Source: Dehalococcoidales bacterium (GTDB taxonomy: Bacteria; Chloroflexota; Dehalococcoidia; Dehalococcoidales; RBG-16-60-22). Taken from it: a stretch of 11,895 bases of DNA. This document shows positions 6,931 to 11,895 of the stretch, in pieces (the stretch's first letter is position 1; each line of letters starts with the position of its first letter). The notes beneath the pieces are model-generated. The model was not told where the DNA came from. It saw only the letters and a list, made by a program, of their open reading frames with translations, and made no database searches. The stretch is from positions 1-11,895 of the forward strand of contig JAUWGD010000043.1 of the NCBI GenBank assembly GCA_030606585.1. Reading direction: 5' to 3'. Both the position numbers and the translations under genes were made by a program.

Positions 6931-6939
6931 ATTATAACA
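6931..6939 (-). promoter_or_regulatory. Extended -10 promoter, very short leader, for the lipoprotein gene
   Basis: On the minus strand the bases TGTTATAAT (plus 6931-6939) form a perfect extended -10 element. Only 10 bases separate the last T of the -10 from the ATG at 6920, so transcription would begin within a few bases of the start codon. No convincing -35 or ribosome-binding site is present. Confidence 0.5.
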
Positions 6940-6993
6940 TCCGCGTACAGTCAGGAGGAACGGTCAGAGCGGGGAGAGACCGCCAGCTAACTA

Positions 6994-7833
6994 TTACTTT
7001 CTTATCAGCAATAGCGGAGTATTCCCCGCGAGAAAGACCTTCTGAGCTACACTTCCCATAGACAGGGGGTTGCTTCTATTCATGCCGCGCGTCGACATGG
7101 CCACAAGGTCGACGGTGAGTTCATCGGCAAGGTCGATTATAATCTCGGCCACCGAACCGATACAAACCTTGTAATCGATGTTTAAATCAATCATTTCCTG
7201 GACCTTTTTACACACACTGTCCAGGTATATTTTAACATCCGTCTCGGAATTTCCGTTTTGCGATACCACCTGAAGAAGTGTCAATTCCATCTGGAGTTTC
7301 AGGGCAATATTGCAGATATAAGGAATGACGGATTCGCTTTTGAACGAACCATCCAGAGGCACGAGTACCTTTTTCAGCAATCGCTTGTCACGTATATCGG
7401 AGCGAGATTCATTACCCCTGATGAGCATCACCGCCTGTGTTTTACCGGCCCTTACCACTTTGTCGGCGACGCTGCCCACAGTCCAGCGACTCATTCCGGT
7501 CTGGCCGTGGCTTGCCATGACAATCAACGGAAAATCAACCTCGAGGGCATATTCGATAACTTTCTTGGCAGGGTCTCCGGTGCGGCGTACTGTGGTTACA
7601 TCGTACGATTTCTCAATTTCATTATCGACATACTTACCGGCATAATGACTGGTAGCTTCCTGGATTCTCTTAATATAGTCATAGTAATTCGCCAGTTTTT
7701 CGTGGTCTTCGGAGCCGATAACACTCAACAGGACTATTTCGGAACCCATCTTCGCGCCCAGCTCCTCCGCGTATGGTAACGCTGCCTCGGCAAGCTTCGA
7801 GCAATCTAACGGAACGATTATTTTCCCAAACAT
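6994..7833 (-). CDS. Universal stress protein with tandem UspA domains
   Basis: A 279-residue cytoplasmic protein made of two UspA folds. Domain 1 (residues 1 to about 140) starts MFGKIIVPLDCSKLAEAAL and ends with MASHGQTGMSRWTVGS. Domain 2 (about 150-279) starts LLKKVLVPLDGSFKSESV and ends with MSTRGMNRSNPLSMGS. Both carry the G-x9-G-S half of the ATP-binding motif (G-x2-G-x9-G-S/T), but the first Gly is replaced by Ala in domain 1 and Ser in domain 2, as in many family members. Tandem Usp proteins bind ATP/AMP and are linked to stress survival and energy limitation. The ATG at 7831-7833 has AAGGTGGGG just upstream, four bases from the start. The lipoprotein gene follows after 73 bases with its own -10 element. 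Confidence 0.92.
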   Translation of the reverse strand: MFGKIIVPLDCSKLAEAALPYAEELGAKMGSEIVLLSVIGSEDHEKLANYYDYIKRIQEATSHYAGKYVDNEIEKSYDVTTVRRTGDPAKKVIEYALEVDFPLIVMASHGQTGMSRWTVGSVADKVVRAGKTQAVMLIRGNESRSDIRDKRLLKKVLVPLDGSFKSESVIPYICNIALKLQMELTLLQVVSQNGNSETDVKIYLDSVCKKVQEMIDLNIDYKVCIGSVAEIIIDLADELTVDLVAMSTRGMNRSNPLSMGSVAQKVFLAGNTPLLLIRK

Positions 7834-7892
7834 CTCCCCACCTTATCACGGTATTCCACAGTCTACGCCAGATGCGTCTCAATAGAGGTCCG

Positions 7893-7906
7893 CATTATAT
7901 ATAATG
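7893..7906. promoter_or_regulatory. 14-bp perfect palindrome containing TATAAT on both strands
   Basis: CATTATATATAATG at 7893-7906 is its own reverse complement. It holds TATAAT on the minus strand (plus 7894-7899), facing the universal stress gene 61 bases away, and on the plus strand (7900-7905), facing the ABC permease. It could be a symmetric two-way promoter or an operator. Neither direction has a clear -35 box at 17 bases. Confidence 0.4.
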
Positions 7907-8020
7907 ACCCACTAAATATTAGAACAATGCAGGTAGTAAACAATAGCATGTAAACAGCCAATTTCGCTGGGTATTTTCCCTTAAATTCCATTGTATTTGT
8001 GTTGCTCACTGTGGTTGCGG

Positions 8021-8026
8021 TATATT
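8021..8026 (+). promoter_or_regulatory. Possible -10 box close to the ABC permease start
   Basis: TATATT at 8021-8026 lies only 12 bases before the ATG at 8039, which lacks a Shine-Dalgarno. The only -35-like sequence at suitable spacing (TTGTGT at 7997-8002, 18 bases away) is poor. If used, the leader would be about five bases. Confidence 0.28.
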
Positions 8027-8038
8027 GAAAATGAACGT

Positions 8039-9202
8039 ATGTTACTTATCAAGCTAGCCGCCAGGAACCTGTCACGACGCCGCGCCCGTAGTATCCTTAC
8101 GATTATCGGCGTCGGTATCGCGATAGCCTTCACGGTGACCATCCTGAGTATGAGCGAAGGGCTGATGGTCTCCTTTGAGAATTCCATAGCCAAGCAGGGA
8201 GCGGATATAGTCATAGTTCCCAAGGAAGCCGAAGCCTACCCCTACCCCGATGTTGCCGCCTTCGTCGGCAGCTTCCCCGAAGAGCTGCTGGACGAGATTG
8301 AACAAGTAGACAACGTTAAAATAACCTTCCCCGTTTTTACGGCGATACCGATGGATTTTATGCCCGAAAAACCGGGGGCTATGCCTCTTCTATACGGAGT
8401 AACCCCCGAGTACTTCCCCGAAGTAGTCCCCTATCTGGGACTGGCCGAAGGTCGTTATATAGAAGCCGGTGACGAGTTTACCATCGTCGCCGGTTCCGGA
8501 ATAGCCAAAGTCGCGGAGTTAAGCCCGGGTGATTCGCTGGAATTCAGGGGTAAATCGTTCGAGGTGGTGGGCATTCTCGAATCCAGCGGCAGCATGGATG
8601 ACGGTATGCTGTACACTCCTCTCAAAGGCCTGCAGGAAGCCTATTCAAAGCCTGGCCAGCTTACATTCGTACCGATTAAGGTAAACGATATCTCGCGAGC
8701 AGAAGAGACAGCCGAGGAGATAAGCGACAGGTGGCCCATTGTCTCGGCGCAGACACAGAAGGCGATGGTGGATAAATTCTCCGACCTGATGGGTATTGTC
8801 GAAGCGGCCAACGTCGGGCTATCGGCCGTCGCCCTGCTTATCGGCATCCTTTTCATCCTCTCCACGATGATAATGGCCGTCGGTGAGCGGGTCAAGGAAA
8901 TCGGGACGATGCGGGCGATAGGTATGCATCGCAGCTATATTTTTCAGCTGGTTATCACCGAATCGCTGATAACCAGCCTGATTGCCGGAGTAATTGGCTG
9001 CCTTTGCGGCTACCTGCTATCGCTGGGAATAACCTATATTATATCCGAGTTCTTCGGCCTGACCTACTTTGCCCCGATGGTCAACGCACGCATCTTTTTA
9101 ACGGGTATCGTTATCGCCATCGTTGTGGGGGCGCTGGCCGGCTTGTACCCGGCATGGCGGATATCAAAGACAAATATCGTACAGGCGCTTCGCTATGAAT
9201 AA
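8039..9202 (+). CDS. ABC transporter permease, MacB/LolC/FtsX type
   Basis: A 387-residue type VII (mechanotransmission) ABC permease. The N-terminus MLLIKLAARNLSRRRARS is the family's usual cytoplasmic start and fixes the ATG at 8039. Transmembrane helix 1 is at about 16-38 (SILTIIGVGIAIAFTV). A periplasmic/external MacB-like domain follows, from about 40 to 260. Helices 2-4 come at the C-terminus in the FtsX arrangement, with the cytoplasmic loop GERVKEIGTMRAIGMH and the ending LYPAWRISKTNIVQALRYE, which contacts the ATPase. Such permeases do not carry substrate through the membrane but drive extracytoplasmic export, lipoprotein sorting or peptidoglycan enzymes. Its stop overlaps the start of the ATPase gene by 8 bp (ATGAATAA), so the two are translationally coupled. 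The substrate is unknown and no membrane-fusion partner is visible. Confidence 0.93.
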   Translation: MLLIKLAARNLSRRRARSILTIIGVGIAIAFTVTILSMSEGLMVSFENSIAKQGADIVIVPKEAEAYPYPDVAAFVGSFPEELLDEIEQVDNVKITFPVFTAIPMDFMPEKPGAMPLLYGVTPEYFPEVVPYLGLAEGRYIEAGDEFTIVAGSGIAKVAELSPGDSLEFRGKSFEVVGILESSGSMDDGMLYTPLKGLQEAYSKPGQLTFVPIKVNDISRAEETAEEISDRWPIVSAQTQKAMVDKFSDLMGIVEAANVGLSAVALLIGILFILSTMIMAVGERVKEIGTMRAIGMHRSYIFQLVITESLITSLIAGVIGCLCGYLLSLGITYIISEFFGLTYFAPMVNARIFLTGIVIAIVVGALAGLYPAWRISKTNIVQALRYE

Positions 9203-9881
9203 GATAATTATTGAAACTGAAAATTTAAGCAAGGTTTTTACCATCGGCGGGCAGGACATCAAAGCCCTGAACGGGGTCGACCTCAAGGTTGCCGGAGGCG
9301 AGTTTATCAGCATTATCGGCCCTTCCGGTTCGGGCAAGACCACCCTGCTTAATCTCATCGGCCTGCTGGAGCAGCCCAGCAGCGGCACCGTTTCATTCGA
9401 GGGGCAGGATGTATCCAAACTAAGAGAAAGCGAGCTGGATGACCTGAGACTGAAGCAGATAGGCTTTATTTTTCAGACTTTTAACCTGATGGCGACATTT
9501 ACGGCGCTGGAAAACGTTACCTTCCCCATGGAGATAACTCACGTACCGGAAAAAGAGCGGCTTGACAGGGCGAAGGCATTACTAGATAGACTGGGCCTGG
9601 CCGAACGGATGCACCACAAACCGAAGGAGCTTTCCGCTGGAGAAAGCCAGCGGGTGGCTATCGCCCGGGCTTTAGCCAACGAGCCGATATTACTGCTGGC
9701 CGACGAACCGACCGGAAATCTGGACTCAAATACCACCAAGGAAATATCGGAGCTTTTACAGCGACTGAATAATGAATACGGAATCGCTGTTATCCTGGTA
9801 ACCCATGATAACCAGGTGGCCCGGGCAGCCTCCAGGACGCTGCGTATGGTGGACGGCCGGCTCGATAGCGACTCAGGATAA
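9195..9881 (+). CDS. ABC transporter ATP-binding protein, MacB/LolD type
   Basis: A 228-residue nucleotide-binding subunit for the permease encoded just upstream. All motifs are present: Walker A GPSGSGKT (42-49), Q-loop Gln94 in FIFQTFNLMATFTALENV, signature LSAGE (146-150; the usual LSGGQ is changed at two positions), Walker B ILLLADEPTGNLDS (from 165) and H-loop His204 in LVTHD. The FQ-x-FNL-x-x-x-x-TALENV stretch and DEPTGNLDS are typical of the LolD/MacB/FtsE group. The start is the ATG at 9195, which overlaps the permease stop; the frame is open further upstream but only inside the permease gene. Length is normal for the group. Its stop TAA at 9879-9881 directly abuts the convergent isochorismatase gene. 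Confidence 0.95.
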   Translation: MNKIIIETENLSKVFTIGGQDIKALNGVDLKVAGGEFISIIGPSGSGKTTLLNLIGLLEQPSSGTVSFEGQDVSKLRESELDDLRLKQIGFIFQTFNLMATFTALENVTFPMEITHVPEKERLDRAKALLDRLGLAERMHHKPKELSAGESQRVAIARALANEPILLLADEPTGNLDSNTTKEISELLQRLNNEYGIAVILVTHDNQVARAASRTLRMVDGRLDSDSG

Positions 9882-10565
9882 TTACAGATATTCTCCGGTA
9901 AACCTGAAAGCCCCTTCCCCACAAGGATGCTCGTTCAGCAACTCTATCAGTCGCTCTGCCTTGACCACCCACCCGTAGGAACCCGCAACCTTGCTGATAG
10001 TGGCCTGGCCAATCTTCGGCCAGGAGGAAGCGGTGGCATCATTAACCAGGATAACATCATAACCGGTATTGAAAGCATCCGTTAAGGTGTTTTCAACGCA
10101 GATGGCGGTATCCACACCGCATATAATCACCGTATCGACATAGCTGCTCCTGAGCCAGAGGTCAAGCTCGGTGTCCTGGAAAGCGGAATCTCTCCTTTTT
10201 ATTATTATGTGTTCGTTATCCGACGGTTTCAACTCGTCAATCACCTCGGCGTCCCATGTCCCGCGTATACATGCCGGTATTCTCAGAAATTCCGCTCTTC
10301 TTTCCGGTATGATGCGGTGCAGTCGAGTAAAAAGGTCTATTCCCGATTCCTCTCTTACCTGCATCGTATAAAATACCGGTATTTTTAGTTCACGAGCCAT
10401 AGTTAACAGGTGAGCAATACCGGGTATAATATTCCGGTACGTCTGAAGGTCAGCACCGACAGTCCCTCCATACTTTTCGTAGGAACCACCCGGCGAACAA
10501 TAGCCGTTCTGCATGTCTATCACCAGCAAGGCGGGATGAAAGACGGACGGTTTTATACGCACCAT
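9882..10565 (-). CDS. Isochorismatase family cysteine hydrolase
   Basis: A 227-residue cytoplasmic hydrolase with the full catalytic triad of the superfamily: Asp17 in PALLVIDMQNGY, Lys123 in HIIIKRRDSAF and Cys156 in GVDTAICVENT. The family includes nicotinamidases, N-carbamoylsarcosine amidases, ureidoacrylate and biuret amidohydrolases, and true isochorismatases. The substrate cannot be assigned, but a free nucleophilic Cys favours an amidohydrolase over an isochorismatase. The ATG at 10563-10565 follows GGAGG (plus 10574-10578) at eight bases. The 3' end touches the stop codon of the ABC ATPase with no space between them, leaving no room for an intergenic terminator. Confidence 0.92.
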   Translation of the reverse strand: MVRIKPSVFHPALLVIDMQNGYCSPGGSYEKYGGTVGADLQTYRNIIPGIAHLLTMARELKIPVFYTMQVREESGIDLFTRLHRIIPERRAEFLRIPACIRGTWDAEVIDELKPSDNEHIIIKRRDSAFQDTELDLWLRSSYVDTVIICGVDTAICVENTLTDAFNTGYDVILVNDATASSWPKIGQATISKVAGSYGWVVKAERLIELLNEHPCGEGAFRFTGEYL

Positions 10566-10627
10566 AGCCCTAACCTCCGTTCATTAACACTGTCAGGCAT
10601 ACCGGGTAAGGCAAGCCTTTCACAAGC

Positions 10628-10636
10628 ATTTTACCA
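10628..10636 (-). promoter_or_regulatory. Weak extended -10 candidate for the isochorismatase-family gene
   Basis: On the minus strand TGGTAAAAT (plus 10628-10636) matches an extended -10 element (TG-n-TATAAT, one mismatch), about 63 bases before the ATG. No -35 box is seen at suitable distance. Confidence 0.28.
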
Positions 10637-10740
10637 TATGCCGGAAGACAAGAGGGAAAGCGCGGGGGTTATAAGGACAATAGGAAGCCGTCAATCGCTT
10701 GCTTAATATTAGGAAAAATGAAGAATTTTTTTATCACTAC

Positions 10741-10769
10741 TTGACAATCATATATATGACATATATAAT
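10741..10769 (+). promoter_or_regulatory. Consensus sigma-70 promoter of the AT-rich two-gene operon
   Basis: TTGACA at 10741-10746 and TATAAT at 10764-10769 are separated by exactly 17 bases, a perfect match at all 12 positions. Transcription should begin near 10776, about 40 bases before the ATG at 10817. A promoter this strong usually needs a repressor, and palindromes covering it are described separately. Confidence 0.8.
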
Positions 10770-10787
10770 ATATGTTATGACATATAT
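10751..10787 (+). promoter_or_regulatory. Two adjacent palindromic operator candidates over the promoter
   Basis: Operator 1 at 10751-10767 is TATATATG-A-CATATATA, a perfect palindrome around one base in the -35/-10 spacer. Operator 2 at 10768-10787 is ATATATGT-TATG-ACATATAT, eight-base arms around four bases over the end of the -10 box and the start site. Both contain ATGACATATATA (10756-10767 and 10777-10788), so this 12-mer repeats directly at 21 bases, two helical turns. This is the layout expected for cooperative binding of a ribbon-helix-helix repressor, here probably the product of the first gene. Confidence 0.55.
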
Positions 10788-10816
10788 ATATCATTAATAT
10801 ATTCAGGAGGCAACCT

Positions 10817-11299
10817 ATGGGAAAGCAAGTTACTCTGGATGACGACGTTTTCATGGAAATTGCCGACAGGGCTTTCGAATCAGGAATGGTATTTGGTTCG
10901 ATAAATGATGTTTTAAGAGAAATTCTAAATATGGGTAAGAAAGAAGTAAATAATTACCCCAGTAGCAAGGTTGAGCAAGTCCAATATTTTTTAAATGCAC
11001 TAAAAAGTCCCATATTCAAGTTTTCTAAAAACGGCATGAAATACCATGGAAGAAGTAGGAGATGGGTAGCAGACCCTAACGTTGTCACAATAACAGTACA
11101 AGATGCTCGTACTAAGAACTTGCGTATCACTGTATATGGAAAACCTGATGAATTTAAAAGTATAAAAGGTTCACTAAAAATCGAAGACGATATGTCAGGT
11201 TATTCAAGGTTCTTAATAGACAGTACAGAACAGTTAATCCCAGCAGTAAATGTAATTAAGCATTCATATGAGCTTAAGAAAGAACGTGGAAGGATTTAA
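10817..11299 (+). CDS. Probable ribbon-helix-helix DNA-binding protein with unknown C-terminal domain
   Basis: A 160-residue protein of unknown function. The ATG at 10817 has a perfect AGGAGG (10805-10810) six bases upstream. Residues 1-45 (KQVTLDDDVFMEIADRAF then SINDVLREILNMG) have the strand-helix-turn-helix pattern of ribbon-helix-helix antitoxins and repressors. Residues about 65-160 form a separate domain (SPIFKFSKNGMKYHG, VVTITVQDARTKNLRITVYG, YSRFLIDSTEQLIPAVNVI) that I do not recognise; its strand-rich centre suggests binding or dimerisation. Codon use is AT-rich, unlike the genes to the left, which suggests recent acquisition. The next gene starts four bases after its stop. Best guess: an autoregulating repressor or antitoxin-like partner of the downstream protein. 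The RHH call rests on pattern only. Confidence 0.7.
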   Translation: MGKQVTLDDDVFMEIADRAFESGMVFGSINDVLREILNMGKKEVNNYPSSKVEQVQYFLNALKSPIFKFSKNGMKYHGRSRRWVADPNVVTITVQDARTKNLRITVYGKPDEFKSIKGSLKIEDDMSGYSRFLIDSTEQLIPAVNVIKHSYELKKERGRI

Positions 11300-11303
11300 T
11301 TTT

Positions 11304-11675
11304 ATGATTGAAGAAGGATACCATAGCAAAGCAAAGGACTGGGGTAATTACACAGTCAAGAAAGTAGCCCGGCTGAAGCAACCCATTGAGTGTTATAGCA
11401 AGAATAAGGGTAAAGCTCTATTCAATCCAGTTATAGTAAAAATGGAGTGGGATACCCCACCTTCTGATGATATGAATGATATCTGGTTCCCATATTGGAT
11501 TACATGGTCCGACATTTCTAATAAGGAACGATATGGCCAGTATGCACCTATGATAGGAGAGAAAGCCCTTTTGGAACTCCTAAAGGATGCAATTAGCCAG
11601 AAGTTTTTCAGTGAAGGCTTCCTCAATCAGCTACGAGAGGCTATCAATAAGGATTTGGGAAACAACAGTGTCTAA
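11304..11675 (+). CDS. Hypothetical protein, partner of the RHH-like gene
   Basis: A 123-residue, AT-rich gene of no family I recognise. The ATG at 11304 is favoured over the in-frame ATG at 11268, because GGAAGGA (11288-11294) lies nine bases upstream; the upstream ATG has no ribosome-binding site and would overlap the previous gene. The protein begins MIEEGYHSKAKDWGNYTVKK. It has a tryptophan/proline-rich middle (KMEWDTPPSDDMNDIWFPYW then ITWSDIS) and ends in two amphipathic helices (EKALLELLKDAISQKFF and EGFLNQLREAINKDLG). No signal peptide or membrane segment is visible. With the upstream RHH-like gene four bases away, it belongs to a two-gene operon of toxin-antitoxin or defence-accessory shape, but no catalytic motif supports a specific function. 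Confidence 0.7.
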   Translation: MIEEGYHSKAKDWGNYTVKKVARLKQPIECYSKNKGKALFNPVIVKMEWDTPPSDDMNDIWFPYWITWSDISNKERYGQYAPMIGEKALLELLKDAISQKFFSEGFLNQLREAINKDLGNNSV

Positions 11676-11701
11676 GTACCGCGTCATTTTAACAAAATAA
11701 G

Positions 11702-11770
11702 TGGCGGCGGGTGGATTCGAACCACCGACTAAAGACTTATGAGACTAATCTCCTACCCTGTTACCCCACC
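11702..11770 (-). tRNA. tRNA-Met(CAU)-like sequence, intact 3' half, degenerate 5' half
   Basis: On the minus strand the T arm is perfect: GGTGG-TTCGAAT-CCACC (plus 11710-11726). It is followed by CGCCGCC (11703-11709) and discriminator A at 11702. Upstream lie a five-base variable loop and an anticodon-like loop CTCATAA (11737-11743) with CAU at 11739-11741. The 5' side fails: the bases before the loop (TTAGT) do not pair with GTCTT. The D arm is several bases too short. The only acceptor partner, GGTGGGG (11764-11770), has one mismatch and one G-U, and lies inside the neighbouring coding sequence. CCA is not encoded. Homology to a real tRNA thus seems to begin at the anticodon loop, typical of an integrase attachment-site fragment; a decayed tRNA gene is the alternative. 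Confidence 0.45.
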
Positions 11771-11895
11771 CAATTTGAATTGCATCCCGGTACGCAAAGG
11801 TAAAAACCGCTCGGCGAAGACACGATAAAGTACAACCTGTGCTTTAAACCCCGTACAGTGACCGGCGCTTATCCATGCCACATTCAACCTGGCAA
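11753..11895 (-). CDS. Metallo-beta-lactamase-fold hydrolase, C-terminal end (5' part outside window)
   Basis: The minus strand is open from 11893 to a TAG at 11753-11755, 46 residues: NVAWISAGHCTGFKAQ, VVLYRVFAERFLPLRTG and MQFKLGGVTG. The HCTGFKA stretch followed by a helix, FAERF and a final G-x-x-F-x-L strand matches the C-terminus of metallo-beta-lactamase superfamily proteins related to 7,8-dihydropterin-6-methyl-4-(beta-D-ribofuranosyl)aminobenzene-5'-phosphate synthase. In these the His of HCTG is one of the metal ligands. The main HxHxDH motif lies beyond the window. The last codons overlap the 5' part of the tRNA-like sequence, so the extreme C-terminus (GGVTG) could result from a rearrangement. 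Confidence 0.65.
   Translation of the reverse strand, partial: ARLNVAWISAGHCTGFKAQVVLYRVFAERFLPLRTGMQFKLGGVTG

Noticed and set aside
7991..8038. Upstream TTG start for the ABC permease
   Set aside because: The extra 16 residues are not family-like and the canonical N-terminus begins at the ATG at 8039.
10741..10800. AT repeat tract as a replication origin or CRISPR-like array
   Set aside because: The repeats are two short palindromes placed exactly over a consensus promoter; there are no spacers, DnaA boxes or replication genes.
11268..11303. Upstream ATG for the second gene of the AT-rich operon
   Set aside because: It has no ribosome-binding site and overlaps the first gene; the ATG at 11304 has GGAAGGA at good spacing.
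11702..11895. tmRNA 3' end on the minus strand
   Set aside because: The T arm alone fits; no conserved tmRNA sequence near the 3' end is seen and the upstream bases code for a metallo-beta-lactamase-fold C-terminus.

Overview
The window looks like a bacterial chromosome segment, most likely from an uncultured Chloroflexota / Dehalococcoidia-like organism. That placement is an inference from the gene mixture: archaeal-style A22 presenilin-like protease, pyruvate-kinase C-domain protein, PrdB-type selenoprotein and tandem universal stress protein, with moderately GC-rich coding sequence. No rRNA or phylogenetic marker is present to confirm it.

Positions 1-3239: the 3' end of a dodecin gene; a convergent, divergent-motif PlsY-like membrane acyltransferase; an aldo/keto reductase with an intact tetrad; and a glycine/sarcosine/betaine/D-proline reductase selenoprotein B (GrdB/PrdB) family gene. 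In that last gene an in-frame TGA at 2472-2474 is almost certainly selenocysteine (U155-P-G-C), followed at once by a SECIS-like hairpin. Automated callers would split it into two ORFs.

Positions 3240-5400: a C-terminal YjbQ remnant lying in frame just after the stop of a pyruvate-kinase alpha/beta-domain protein. That protein starts at TTG behind a perfect Shine-Dalgarno. A divergent EthD-domain gene follows, then a presenilin/SPP-like intramembrane aspartyl protease carrying YD, GGGD and PAL motifs.

Positions 5400-9881: a secreted lipoprotein with a glycosidase-like (TIM-barrel type) C-terminal region and a tandem universal stress protein, both on the minus strand. Divergent from them is a MacB/LolD-type ABC exporter pair on the plus strand (FtsX-like permease and ATPase, overlapping by 8 bp). 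Several genes here appear to have very short leaders.

Positions 9882-10565: an isochorismatase-family cysteine hydrolase whose stop codon directly abuts that of the ABC ATPase.

Positions 10690-11690: a conspicuously AT-rich insert with two co-transcribed genes. The first is a probable ribbon-helix-helix protein with an unknown C-terminal domain, the second an unrecognised 123-residue protein. A consensus TTGACA-N17-TATAAT promoter drives them, overlaid by two adjacent AT palindromes that look like autoregulatory operators. On the right lies a tRNA-Met-like sequence whose 3' half, from the anticodon loop onward, is good but whose 5' half is not. It overlaps the 3' end of a metallo-beta-lactamase-fold gene that runs off the window. 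This looks like an attachment-site scar or degenerate tRNA beside mobile DNA.
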